A DNA stretch of 64,000 nucleotides from Prevotellaceae bacterium UBA4332 (lineage in GTDB: Bacteria > Bacteroidota > Bacteroidia > Bacteroidales > Bacteroidaceae). Where the stretch lies: contig DGTQ01000011.1 in the NCBI GenBank assembly GCA_002394365.1, positions 127,196 to 191,195 of the forward strand. Direction: 5' to 3'. Shown here piece by piece: positions 16,910 to 25,856 of this stretch. The notes below the pieces were generated by a model, which had not been told where the DNA came from, searched no databases, and was given only the letters and a program-made list of their open reading frames with translations. Both the position numbers and the translations under genes were made by a program. Positions within the stretch are counted from its first letter, which is position 1; every line of letters begins with the position of its first letter.

Positions 16910-17489
16910 TTATCGTAAAGTGAAAGCAAAAATATCCCCTCAAAATCCCATAAGTGTGGGATAATACCCATTTTAGAAATTAGAAAATGTGAGGTGAAGT
17001 GACCTATAAGTGACCTTTCTTAAAGACACCTCACTTGCGTGAAGGCGCATAAACACTGGGGTGAGAGGGTGCTAAGTGACCTATGTGAGGTATCTTTCTA
17101 TTTTTATTGAAAATTGAAAGATTGAATATTGAAAATTAGAGATATTAGTGTATTCCCCCAACTTGGGAAATTTTTTCTGTAGAAGCATTGGTTCTATCTG
17201 CAGAAGCACTGGTTCTATCTGCAGAAGCATTGGTTCTATCTGCAGAAGGGCTGGTTCTACCTGCAGAACCATTGGTTCTTGCGCTCCAGTAGGTGCTCAG
17301 GCGTTTCTGCTCCCCGAAAACGGGGAGACCGAGAGGGGTGTAAAGACTATTGAGCAGAGCTCGGAACTGCATGCAGAGGTACTGGTTCTACAGAGAGTTT
17401 TTAGCTGTGAATTTACATGCAAATATGCATATCTGTTTGCAGCTTTTTTAGCTTACCTATTTCTAAAAATGAAATAAGTAGCTTTTTTG
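16910..17489. repeat. Gap with tandem CTGCAGAAGC array
   Basis: Besides the metH upstream region, the gap holds a small hairpin ATCCCA/TGGGAT (about 16947-16964), scattered AGTGACCTAT words (17000-17095), and a tandem array of about 24 bp (GGTTCTATCTGCAGAAGCAT, 17174-17278). After the array come part of the 66-bp element (17280-17305) and a palindrome CTCCCCGAAAACGGGGAG (about 17310-17328). No gene is supported here. Confidence 0.6.
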
Positions 17490-17520
17490 TTTGTTTTGTA
17501 AGAAAAAAACTGTACCTTTG
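17490..17520 (+). promoter_or_regulatory. Promoter of the YitT gene
   Basis: -33 TTTG (17490-17493) and -7 TACCTTTG (17513-17520) are 19 bp apart. It decides the start of the next gene, because the reading frame extends upstream past the promoter. Confidence 0.75.
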
Positions 17521-17551
17521 CGAGGTAAGAACTAAAACTTTTTATACATCC

Positions 17552-18490
17552 ATGGAAAATAAGGGAGTGCTGAACAAACAGAGGATAATGAAAAATCTGA
17601 CCGACTACGTGATTATCACGCTCGGGCTTATACTGTATTCACTGGGCTTTACCATCTTCCTGTTGCCTTACAAGATAGTGACGGGTGGAGTGGCTGGTAT
17701 CTCGGCAATAGCGTTCTATGCTACGGGCTTTCCTGTGGAATACACGTTCTTCGGCATCAACGTGGTGCTGGGCGTGCTGGCATTGCGCATACTGGGTTGG
17801 AAATTTCTTTCGAAGACGATTTATGCTTTCTGCCTGCTTTCGTTCATCTTGGGATTGTTTCAGGAACTTATGCCTGTTGACGAGACAGGACACTACGTGA
17901 AGATACTTGGCGAGGAACAGCAGTTTATGGCATTGATACTGGGTTGTACTATGACGGGTTCGGCTTTGGCGATAGTATTCTTATCAGGTGGTTCTACGGG
18001 TGGTACCGACATCATAGCGGCTTCGATAAACAAGTATCGCAACATTAGTCTGGGTACGGTTCTCACCTTTACCGACTTGTTGATTATCAGTTCATGTCTG
18101 CTTATTCCGCAGTTTGGAGATATGTTGCAGAGAGCCCATATGGTGGTGTTCGGACTTTGCACCATGTTTGTGGAGAACTTCATGCTCGACTACCTGATGA
18201 ATCGCAGGAGGCAGTCGGTACAGTTCATGATAATCTCGTCGAAATGGAAGGAGATAGCCGATGCCATAGGCACGCAGATGGATCATGGGGTGACGATTCT
18301 GGACGGTCACGGGTGGTACACAGGTCAGGAGCGTAAAGTGCTCTGCATACTGGCAAGAAGGAGCGAGAGTGCTGATATCTTCCGACTGATTAAGATGATA
18401 GACACAAGGGCATTTGTCTCGCAGAGTGCCGTAATAGGTGTGTTTGGCGAGGGTTTCGACCAGATAAAGATAGACGTAAAAAAGAAATAG
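17552..18490 (+). CDS. YitT family membrane protein
   Basis: The protein has an N-terminal membrane domain of five or six helices (from YVIITLGLILYSLGFTIFL, with the motif GGVAGISAI and later GGSTGGTDIIA) and a soluble C-terminal DUF2179 domain (GHGWYTGQERKVL...ILARRSE). This is the standard YitT layout; function is unproven, and transport or sensing has been suggested. The start is ATG 17552, downstream of the promoter; ATG 17588 (MKNLTDYV) is possible. It ends at a bidirectional terminator shared with gpx. Confidence 0.9.
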   Translation: MENKGVLNKQRIMKNLTDYVIITLGLILYSLGFTIFLLPYKIVTGGVAGISAIAFYATGFPVEYTFFGINVVLGVLALRILGWKFLSKTIYAFCLLSFILGLFQELMPVDETGHYVKILGEEQQFMALILGCTMTGSALAIVFLSGGSTGGTDIIAASINKYRNISLGTVLTFTDLLIISSCLLIPQFGDMLQRAHMVVFGLCTMFVENFMLDYLMNRRRQSVQFMIISSKWKEIADAIGTQMDHGVTILDGHGWYTGQERKVLCILARRSESADIFRLIKMIDTRAFVSQSAVIGVFGEGFDQIKIDVKKK

Positions 18491-18551
18491 TATTATTCAG
18501 GTACATAGGTAGGTTGGCAAAGAAAAAAGCGACTAAAAATGCGCAAAAAAA

Positions 18552-18587
18552 CACCCCTTCGAAACCGTTCCGAAGGAGTGCTTTTTT
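18552..18587. terminator. Bidirectional terminator, YitT/gpx
   Basis: CACCCCTTCG pairs with CGAAGGAGTG, allowing a G-T pair; a T-run follows on the plus strand and an A-run precedes it. It serves the convergent YitT and gpx genes. Confidence 0.85.
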
Positions 18588-18603
18588 ATAGGGGAAAATG
18601 AGG

Positions 18604-19140
18604 TTAGAGCATAGCCTCAATGTCCTTCTCGAAGTCTTTTGGGTCTGTAGTAGGAGCATAGCGCTTAATTTCTGTGCCATCCTTGGAGATAAGGAACTTG
18701 GTGAAGTTCCACTTGATGTCGCTATCCTTCTCTACGCTTGTGCTAATCTTCTTGAAGAGCATAGCCATACCCTTGGCTTTCAGACCTTTATATTCCTCTG
18801 TAGGAGCCTCAGTCTTGAGGTACTCGAAGATTGGGTTTGCCTCGCTGCCATTGACGTCAGTCTTCTTCATTATCTGGAAGGTGACACCATAGTTGAGCTG
18901 GCAGAAGCCTTCTATCTCGCTGTCTGAGCCTGGGTCCTGATTCTTAAACTGATTGCAAGGGAAACCGATGATGACGAGACCTTTGTCCTTATACTTCTGG
19001 TTGAGTGCCTCGAGACCTTCAAACTGTGGTGTAAAACCACACTTGCTTGCTGTGTTGACAATCAGCAGGACCTTGCCCTTGAACTCTGCGAAATCAAGTT
19101 CCTTGCCCTTGCTCGTAAGAGCTTTGAAATCGTAAATCAT
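18604..19140 (-). CDS. Glutathione peroxidase family thiol peroxidase
   Basis: The 178-residue protein has the Cys-type active site: Cys in NTASKCGFTPQ, Gln in FPCNQFKNQDPG and Trp in KWNFTKFL. Such bacterial enzymes usually reduce peroxides with thioredoxin rather than glutathione, and the second Cys in GFPCNQF fits that. It reads from ATG 19140, 60 bp downstream of polA on the same strand, and ends at the shared terminator. Confidence 0.93.
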   Translation of the reverse strand: MIYDFKALTSKGKELDFAEFKGKVLLIVNTASKCGFTPQFEGLEALNQKYKDKGLVIIGFPCNQFKNQDPGSDSEIEGFCQLNYGVTFQIMKKTDVNGSEANPIFEYLKTEAPTEEYKGLKAKGMAMLFKKISTSVEKDSDIKWNFTKFLISKDGTEIKRYAPTTDPKDFEKDIEAML

Positions 19141-19200
19141 AGTCTTTTGTCGTTTCTTTAGTTGTTTGACTTATTTTGTGTTGTGATATGTCTTGCTGGT

Positions 19201-21870
19201 TTAGTGTGCTTCAAGCCAGTTTTTGCCCCATCCGCCATCAGCAATGAGAGGCACTGCAAGCTGGAAGGCATTCTGCATCTCTTCTTTTACTATTTGCTCT
19301 ACCCTACCCTTCTCCTCTGTTGGCACGGAGAAATTGAGTTCGTCATGCACCTGAAGTATCATTTTTGTCTTCAGTCCTTCCGTCTTCAGTCTTTGCCATA
19401 CTCGTATCATGGCTATTTTCATGATGTCGGCAGCTGTGCCCTGTATAGGAGCATTTACGGCATTACGCTCGGCAAAGGCTCGCACTGTGCCGTTTCTTGA
19501 GTTGATGTCAGGCAGATAGCGCCTCCTTCCCATGATGGTTTGGGCATAGCCCTTCTGGCGAGCCTCCTCCTTGCATTTCTCTATAAATTCCTGCACCTCG
19601 GGAAACGACTGGAAATAGCCGTCTATCAGCTCTTTAGCTTCACGACGGTCTATATCAAGCCCTTGTGCCAAACCAAAGGCTGAGATGCCGTAGATGATGC
19701 CAAAATTAGCACTCTTCGCCTTTCGACGCTCGTCTTTAGTAACCTCGTCAATGGACTTGTGGAAAATCTTTGCTGAAGTGGCAGCATGGATATCGTGCCC
19801 GCTAAGAAAGGCATCAATCATGTGTTTGTCGCCTGAAAGGCTTGCCATGATTCGAAGCTCCACCTGACTGTAGTCGCAAGAGAAAAATTCCTCGCCAGGT
19901 TCGGGTATGAAGCAACGGCGTATCTCTTTGCCATCCTCAGAACGAACAGGTATATTCTGCAGGTTGGGGTCGCTGGAAGACAGACGCCCTGTTGCTGTAA
20001 CGCATTGATTAAAAGAGGTATGCACATGTCCAGTCTTTGGGTTTATCAGACGTGGGAGGGCTTCAACGTATGTGCCGAGAAGTTTCTTGAGAGCACGATG
20101 GTCGAGTATTTTGCCCACGATAGGATTCTTGAATCGTAGTTGCTGGAGAACCTCTTCCGATGTCACGAACTGTCCTGTCTTTGTCTTCTTAGGCTTTTCC
20201 ATTATCTGCATCTTGCCAAAGAGAATGTCGCCCACTTGCTTGGGTGATGCAATGTTGAAACTTTCGCCTGCCAGTTCGTATATCTCACGTTCTATCTGGG
20301 AGGCACGCTGGTTCATTTCTTGTTGCACTCTGGCAAGTTCTGCTGTGTCGAGCCTTACTCCGTTCATCTCCATTTCAGCAAGGACTGGCACGAGTGGCAT
20401 TTCCACTTCGAGGAAAAGTTTCTCCATGTTGCTGTCTCTCAACTGTTGCTCGTAAGGCTCCTTGTATGAGAATATTTTTGCAGCTCGGGTGGGGGAGAAG
20501 ATTTCCTCCATGTACTCCTTGTTATGGTGAAGGTCAGGATTGATAAGATAGTGTGCCACCATCGTGTCCCATATTTTGGCTTTTATCTCAACATCATTTT
20601 TGCTGAGCACCTCGATGATGAGTTTTGCATTTTGCATGATGATGGTGTTCTCCTCATCCTGGCACACCTTTTTTATAATAGATAGGGTAGGAGAGGGCAT
20701 GGGGAAGTAGAAAGCCTGCTTTTCGTCCAAAGCGATGCTCACACCAGCCAATTCTGCATCAATTCCAGTGCTTGAGGTAGCTTTTATGTCTAAAACGAAT
20801 TTTTTCGCTGACAAAATTTTCTCGCTTATTTTCTCCGCTTCTTCCTCATTTTCAATAGTTTGAACCTCTATAGATGCCTCGGATTCCCCTCTGAGATTTT
20901 GATTTTTGAAAAAATCTTGCCCCTCGTCTTCAAATTCTGCAAAGAGAGAGGGTTGAATGTTAACACTTTTTTGCTTTTGTGTAACTTTGTTTACATTCGG
21001 TGTTTCTTCACCCAAAAGTTTCTCTGCAAACTTCTTAAACTCCAAATCGGCAAAAATTTTGCGCAACTCGTCTTTGTTGGGTTCTTGCACAAGCATTTGG
21101 TCGAGTGGGGTAGTGATGGGAACATCCTGACGAATGGTAGCGAGAAATTTTGAAAGGCGTATGTCTTCCACAGAACCTTCCACTTTCTCCTTCATCTTGC
21201 CTTTCAATTCGGAGGTGCGAGAGAGAAGTCCCTCTATGCTGCCAAATTCGTTGATGAGTTTTACGGCAGTCTTCTCTCCAACGCCAGGACATCCCTGATA
21301 GTTATCGGAGGAGTCACCCATGAGTCCCAGAAGGTCTATCACCTGTGAAGTGGATTCTATACCATATTTGGCACATACCTCCTTAGGGCCCATATCCTCA
21401 TATCCACCACCGTGACGAGGGCGATACATGTGTATTTTCTCTGTTACGAGTTGGGCATAGTCCTTATCAGGGGTAAGCATGAAAACGTCCATTCCATCGT
21501 CTTCTGCCATCTTCGCTACAGTACCTATTATATCATCAGCCTCGAACCCGTCTACTTGCAGTATGGGTATGTTATAAGCCTTCAGTAAGTCCTTTATAAT
21601 AGGTATGCTGAGTTTTATGTCCTCAGGCGTTGCCTCACGCTGTGCCTTGTATTCGTTGAAGGCCTCGTGGCGAAACGTCTTGCCATGGTCAAATGCTACT
21701 GCAATATGTGTGGGTTTCTCCTTCTGTATCACCTCGTTAAGGGTGTTGAGAAATCCCATTATGGCACTTGTGTTTAGTCCCTTGCTGTTGATGCGTGGTG
21801 CCCTTATTAGGGCATAGTAGCTTCGGTATATAATGGCGTATGCGTCAATGAGGAATATCTTCTTATTCAT
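19201..21870 (-). CDS. polA: DNA polymerase I
   Basis: Fills gaps and removes primers in replication and repair. The 889 residues hold the 5' nuclease domain (from LIDAYAIIYRSYYA, with VDGFEADDIIG), a middle 3'-5' exonuclease-like domain, and the polymerase domain with motif A DYSQVELRIMA, motif B RRKAKSANFGIIYG and motif C QVHDEL. The middle domain looks inactive: the canonical DTET motif reads VLDIKATS, and the second acidic site near NAKLIIEVL lacks the Asp. The polymerase and 5' nuclease motifs are intact. Its promoter faces that of the prenyl synthase. Confidence 0.96.
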   Translation of the reverse strand: MNKKIFLIDAYAIIYRSYYALIRAPRINSKGLNTSAIMGFLNTLNEVIQKEKPTHIAVAFDHGKTFRHEAFNEYKAQREATPEDIKLSIPIIKDLLKAYNIPILQVDGFEADDIIGTVAKMAEDDGMDVFMLTPDKDYAQLVTEKIHMYRPRHGGGYEDMGPKEVCAKYGIESTSQVIDLLGLMGDSSDNYQGCPGVGEKTAVKLINEFGSIEGLLSRTSELKGKMKEKVEGSVEDIRLSKFLATIRQDVPITTPLDQMLVQEPNKDELRKIFADLEFKKFAEKLLGEETPNVNKVTQKQKSVNIQPSLFAEFEDEGQDFFKNQNLRGESEASIEVQTIENEEEAEKISEKILSAKKFVLDIKATSSTGIDAELAGVSIALDEKQAFYFPMPSPTLSIIKKVCQDEENTIIMQNAKLIIEVLSKNDVEIKAKIWDTMVAHYLINPDLHHNKEYMEEIFSPTRAAKIFSYKEPYEQQLRDSNMEKLFLEVEMPLVPVLAEMEMNGVRLDTAELARVQQEMNQRASQIEREIYELAGESFNIASPKQVGDILFGKMQIMEKPKKTKTGQFVTSEEVLQQLRFKNPIVGKILDHRALKKLLGTYVEALPRLINPKTGHVHTSFNQCVTATGRLSSSDPNLQNIPVRSEDGKEIRRCFIPEPGEEFFSCDYSQVELRIMASLSGDKHMIDAFLSGHDIHAATSAKIFHKSIDEVTKDERRKAKSANFGIIYGISAFGLAQGLDIDRREAKELIDGYFQSFPEVQEFIEKCKEEARQKGYAQTIMGRRRYLPDINSRNGTVRAFAERNAVNAPIQGTAADIMKIAMIRVWQRLKTEGLKTKMILQVHDELNFSVPTEEKGRVEQIVKEEMQNAFQLAVPLIADGGWGKNWLEAH

Positions 21871-21915
21871 GTTTTGCTCTTTTCTATGAGTTTTCTTGCT
21901 TTATATTTTCGCCCT

Positions 21916-21923
21916 CAAAATTA
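21916..21923 (-). promoter_or_regulatory. -7 box for polA
   Basis: TAATTTTG on the minus strand lies about 46 bp before the polA ATG. The -33 half is unclear. Confidence 0.5.
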
Positions 21924-21977
21924 CAAATAATTTTTTAATTATCATGGCTTTACTGCCGTTTTCCCAAACTTTTTTTG

Positions 21978-21985
21978 TAATTTTG
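21978..21985 (+). promoter_or_regulatory. -7 box for the polyprenyl synthase
   Basis: TAATTTTG lies 17 bp before the ATG at 22003, giving a short leader. Confidence 0.55.
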
Positions 21986-22002
21986 CACTCTACTATTTCA
22001 TT

Positions 22003-22983
22003 ATGCGTGATTTCATAGCGGACATACGTAAGCCAATTGAGGAAGATATGAAGCATTTCGATGCTTTGTTTGATGATACTCTTTCGTATACAGAAGGTAC
22101 GTTGGCACAAGCGCTTAACCACATACGTAGTAGGGTGGGGAAGCGTATGCGACCTATGCTTGCAATCCTTATAGCCAAGGCATATGGAGAGGCTAATGAA
22201 AAGACGTATCGTGCTGGAGTAGGGCTTGAGCTTCTTCACACTGCTTCCTTGGTTCATGATGATGTCGTAGATAGAGCTGACAAGCGTCGTGGACAGCGTA
22301 GCATGAACAACATTTATGATAATCGTGTGGCTGTTCTTGTGGGTGATTACATACTTTCTACAGCTCTGCTGAATGTTTCTTTGACAGGCAATGTCAGGAT
22401 TATGGAGTCTATGTCCAGGCTTGGACAGACGCTTTCTAATGGAGAAATACTTCAGCTTACAAGTAATGGTTCAGAGGCTATCAGCGAAGAGACTTATTAT
22501 GAAGTTATAGAACAGAAGACTGCTGCACTTTTTGAGGAGGCTTGTGTTATGGGAGCACTGTCTGTTGAAGCTACCCAGGACGAGATAGAGGCTGCTCGTA
22601 TGTTTGGTAGGAAGGTGGGCATTATCTTCCAGATTCGCGATGATATTTTCGACTATTTCGACTCTGAAAAAGTGGGCAAACCTACTGGAAATGATATGGC
22701 AGAAGGTAAGCTCACACTGCCTGCTATACATACTATTTTGACTGCTGGTGATGACGAGATAATGGCGATAGCACAAAGGGTGAAAAGCCTTAGTTCAACA
22801 CCAGAAGAGAGAGCACAACTTGTAGAGTTTGTAAAGCAAAAGGGAGGCATTGATTATGCTAAAAAAGTAATGCACCGTCTACATGACGATGCACTCTTGT
22901 TTGTCAATGAAAGGGTAGGGGATGAAGCTATAAAGAACAGTCTTACAGCCTACCTCGATTATTGTATTGAGAGGGGGTTGTAA
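22003..22983 (+). CDS. Polyprenyl diphosphate synthase
   Basis: An all-trans prenyltransferase that condenses isopentenyl units, most likely for the menaquinone side chain in this phylum. The 326 residues show both Asp-rich motifs: DDVVD in SLVHDDVVDRADKRRG and DDIFD in FQIRDDIFDYF. Chain length cannot be read with certainty. It stands alone between divergent polA and convergent deoC, and its stop codon lies within a terminator hairpin. Confidence 0.93.
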   Translation: MRDFIADIRKPIEEDMKHFDALFDDTLSYTEGTLAQALNHIRSRVGKRMRPMLAILIAKAYGEANEKTYRAGVGLELLHTASLVHDDVVDRADKRRGQRSMNNIYDNRVAVLVGDYILSTALLNVSLTGNVRIMESMSRLGQTLSNGEILQLTSNGSEAISEETYYEVIEQKTAALFEEACVMGALSVEATQDEIEAARMFGRKVGIIFQIRDDIFDYFDSEKVGKPTGNDMAEGKLTLPAIHTILTAGDDEIMAIAQRVKSLSSTPEERAQLVEFVKQKGGIDYAKKVMHRLHDDALLFVNERVGDEAIKNSLTAYLDYCIERGL

Positions 22984-22996
22984 CCTCTCTTTTTTC
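22969..22996 (+). terminator. Terminator overlapping the prenyl synthase stop
   Basis: GAGAGG and CCTCTC pair around a 9-nt loop that contains the TAA stop, followed by TTTTTT. Confidence 0.7.
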
Positions 22997-23013
22997 TTGT
23001 CTGTCAGCCTCTT

Positions 23014-23814
23014 TTACTCTATTTCTGCTATCAATATTTCAGCCAGGCGAGAGGTTCCTAAACGGAACAGTTTATTGTTAAGCCATTCCTTACCCAACAC
23101 CTCTTTTACTATAGTGTAATAGATAATGGCGTCCATGCTTGAGTTGATGCCTCCAGCGGGCTTAAAACCTACTTTTCTTCCCTCTTTCTCGTAGTATTCC
23201 TTAATACATTTGCACATCACGTATGCTGCCTCGGGAGTAGCAGAAATCTTCTCTTTTCCTGTGCTTGTCTTGATGTAATCTGCACCCGCATTCATGGCAA
23301 GGAAAGATGCCTTTCTTATGTTTTCTGGAGTTTTCAGACAACCCGTTTCAAGTATCACTTTCAGTGCTATATTACTACCACAGCAAGCTTTCATCTCACG
23401 TATCTCATCCATTACCCCTTCTTCATCTCCAGCAAGAAATTTTCCTACTGGCATAACCATGTCTATCTCTGTAGCACCATCCTTTATAGCGAGTGCTGTT
23501 TCTGCAATTTTTATCTCTGGAAATGTCTGTGAAGAGGGGAAGGAACCGCTCACACAGGCTATCTCCACACCATCAACTTCAAGAGTTTGATTTACAATAT
23601 CTGCGAAGCAAGGATATACACAAATCGTGGCAGGGTGGGGTAGGTCTGGTCGTTCGTTATCCCACTTGTTTACTTGTTCTACAAATGCCATTACCGACTG
23701 CTCGCTATCAGTGCATTTTAGAGTCGTATATTCTATACTTCCGAAGAGGAATTTCTTTACCTCGAGAGTATCGTTTTCAGGTGCTTTTGCGATGATGTTT
23801 TTAAGTTCTTCCAT
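23014..23814 (-). CDS. deoC: Deoxyribose-phosphate aldolase
   Basis: Splits 2-deoxyribose-5-phosphate into glyceraldehyde-3-phosphate and acetaldehyde. The 266-residue barrel has the Schiff-base Lys in YIKTSTGK and the second active-site Lys in VGFKPAGGI. It is the last gene of a reverse-strand run (mnmG, apt, uvrC, deoC), 79 bp after uvrC. With apt it hints at nucleoside salvage. Confidence 0.94.
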   Translation of the reverse strand: MEELKNIIAKAPENDTLEVKKFLFGSIEYTTLKCTDSEQSVMAFVEQVNKWDNERPDLPHPATICVYPCFADIVNQTLEVDGVEIACVSGSFPSSQTFPEIKIAETALAIKDGATEIDMVMPVGKFLAGDEEGVMDEIREMKACCGSNIALKVILETGCLKTPENIRKASFLAMNAGADYIKTSTGKEKISATPEAAYVMCKCIKEYYEKEGRKVGFKPAGGINSSMDAIIYYTIVKEVLGKEWLNNKLFRLGTSRLAEILIAEIE

Positions 23815-23893
23815 GTCTTTTTTAGAGTTGTTTTGTTCTGTTCTTTTTAGATGTGATTAGCAGGTTATACCTTTTCTGTTTTTATAACCATAG

Positions 23894-25822
23894 CTATGAT
23901 GATTTTTCCTGGAAATATTTGATGATTATGTTGCCTTTTGAGTTTCCCAAAACGGAAATTATTTCTTTCTTTCCGTCATCAGAGTTTACAGCTTCACGCA
24001 ACTTTTTTACGCTCTTGAAAGTCTTAAGAAGCACATCTTTGGCTTTCGGACCAATGCCTTTTATGTCGTCAAGTTCGCTATGTAAAGCGTGCTTAGAGCG
24101 TTTGTCTCTATGGAATGTTATAGCAAATCTGTGAACCTCGTCCTGCATCTGCGTAAGGGCTCTGAATAACTCACTTTCTGGCTTTAATTGCACAGTAACA
24201 CAGTCATAATTTATAGGATTGTAAGGAATGTTTTCTTCTTGTGTTTCACGTGAAACATTTTGCTTTAGAAACAGCAGTTCCTGCGTCCTGTGCTTGTCGT
24301 TCTTAGCCAGTCCGGCAATAGGAATGTTAAGTCCTAACTCTCCTGCAACAACTTCTTGAACACAGTGCATTTGTCCAATGCCGCCGTCACAGATTATCAG
24401 GTCAGGAAAATCGTTGTCAGTTTCGCTATGTTGTGCATCGCCTTCCAAAATGTTTTTACCATATCTTCTCCTTACAACTTCCTGCATAGAGGCATAGTCA
24501 TCTGGACCAATAACAGTTTTGATATTGTACTTACGATAGTCTTTCTTTGAAGGCTTCATGCCTTTATACACTACACAGCCTGCTACTGCATCGCTACCAG
24601 AGATATTAGAGTTGTCAAACAATTCTATTCTATAGGGTAGTTTAGGCAATTGCAGTTTGTCTCTCAATTCTGTCATCAAACGTGTGTATTTCTGCTCGGG
24701 ATTCAGTTTGTCTGTTTGTTTCAGTCGGTCTATACGATACTGCTTACAGTTCATCAATGAGAGCTCGAGCAAATGGTGTTTGTCGCCTCGTTGTGGGACA
24801 AAAAATGAAGCGTTTTCCATCTGCCAATCGAGTTCAAAAGGCACGATTATTTCTTTCGCAGTAGAGTGGAAACGCTCCCTTATTTCGGTTATAGCTGTTA
24901 GTAAAAGGTCTTCGTCTGTTTCGTCTAATTTACGCTTGTATTCATAGGTGAACGATTGGTTTATCGTGCCGTTTTTTACGTGCATATAGTTGATGAAAGA
25001 GGTATCTCCGGAGGCATCCATAGCGAACACATCGACATCTGTTATGGTGTGGCTTACAACCTCGCTCTTGGCGCAGAACTGGTCTATCAGGATATATTTT
25101 CGCTTCAGTTCTTCAGCGTCCTCAAAACGCATTTCTTGCGATGCTTTCATCATTTCCTCGTATATATGCTGACTGAGCATTCTTGTGTTGCCTTTGAGAA
25201 TTTCTCTTGCCTGCATGATGCTCTCACGATACTCCTCCATGGACTGTTTTCCTACACATGGGGCTTTACAGTTTTTTATGTGATACTCCAGACAAGTTTG
25301 GAATTTCCCCGCTTCAATCGACTCTTTCGTTAGTTGCAGACGACAGGTGCGTGGTTTGAGCAGTTTCTTGATGAATTCCAAAACAGCATACATGCTCCCG
25401 ATGTGGGAGTAGGGACCATAATATGTGCCGTACTTTTTGTTTATTGTACGTGTCTTAAATATCCGAGGAAATGGCTCGTTTGTGATACAGATAGAGGGAT
25501 ATGTCTTGCCATCTTTTAGGAGAATATTGTATCTTGGGTTATACTTCTTTATTAGCGAATTTTCCAGCAATAAAGCATCCTCTTCTGTATTTACGACAGT
25601 GTACGTAATATCGTATATTTTTGATACAAGCACCTTTGTCTTGTATCGGTCAACCTCTTTGTGAAAATAGGAAGATACTCGTTTTTTGAGGCTTTTGGCC
25701 TTGCCTACATAGATGATTATCCCGTCCTTATCATAATATTGATAAGAACCAGGTTTGTCGGGCATTGATGCCACTATCTGCTTCAGTCGCTCAATGCGTT
25801 CTTTATCGTCTTTTTTAGTCAT
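23894..25822 (-). CDS. uvrC: Excinuclease ABC subunit C
   Basis: Makes the dual incisions in nucleotide excision repair with UvrAB. The 642 residues show the GIY-YIG nuclease at the N-terminus (GSYQYYDKDGIIIYVGKAKS), a UVR motif near residues 205-230, the RNase-H-like second nuclease (ELFDNSNISGSDAVAG) and the C-terminal HhH region (IKGIGPKAKDVLL). A perfect parS palindrome at 24242-24257 encodes residues NVSRET within it. A second parS precedes the gene. It starts 34 bp after apt. Confidence 0.96.
   Translation of the reverse strand: MTKKDDKERIERLKQIVASMPDKPGSYQYYDKDGIIIYVGKAKSLKKRVSSYFHKEVDRYKTKVLVSKIYDITYTVVNTEEDALLLENSLIKKYNPRYNILLKDGKTYPSICITNEPFPRIFKTRTINKKYGTYYGPYSHIGSMYAVLEFIKKLLKPRTCRLQLTKESIEAGKFQTCLEYHIKNCKAPCVGKQSMEEYRESIMQAREILKGNTRMLSQHIYEEMMKASQEMRFEDAEELKRKYILIDQFCAKSEVVSHTITDVDVFAMDASGDTSFINYMHVKNGTINQSFTYEYKRKLDETDEDLLLTAITEIRERFHSTAKEIIVPFELDWQMENASFFVPQRGDKHHLLELSLMNCKQYRIDRLKQTDKLNPEQKYTRLMTELRDKLQLPKLPYRIELFDNSNISGSDAVAGCVVYKGMKPSKKDYRKYNIKTVIGPDDYASMQEVVRRRYGKNILEGDAQHSETDNDFPDLIICDGGIGQMHCVQEVVAGELGLNIPIAGLAKNDKHRTQELLFLKQNVSRETQEENIPYNPINYDCVTVQLKPESELFRALTQMQDEVHRFAITFHRDKRSKHALHSELDDIKGIGPKAKDVLLKTFKSVKKLREAVNSDDGKKEIISVLGNSKGNIIIKYFQEKSS
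24242..24257. other. parS: parS site inside uvrC
   Basis: TGTTTCACGTGAAACA matches the 16-bp ParB-binding consensus exactly and is a perfect palindrome. It is read as VSRET in UvrC. parS sites normally cluster near oriC. Confidence 0.88.
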
Positions 25823-25836
25823 TCAGGAGAGGTGAA

Positions 25837-25852
25837 TGTTTCACGTGAAACA
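25837..25852. other. parS: parS site between apt and uvrC
   Basis: A second exact TGTTTCACGTGAAACA lies in the 34-bp apt-uvrC gap, about 1.6 kb from the first. Two exact copies this close are very unlikely by chance. Confidence 0.9.
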
Positions 25853-25856
25853 CGCT

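Noticed and set aside
16830..17170. SAM or cobalamin riboswitch upstream of metH
   Set aside because: No conserved core of either was found, and the leader after the promoter is only about 40 nt.
17174..17278. Possible CRISPR array
   Set aside because: The units are contiguous and variable with no unique spacers, and no cas genes are present.
17417..17551. Upstream extension of the YitT frame
   Set aside because: A good promoter at 17490-17520 lies within it.
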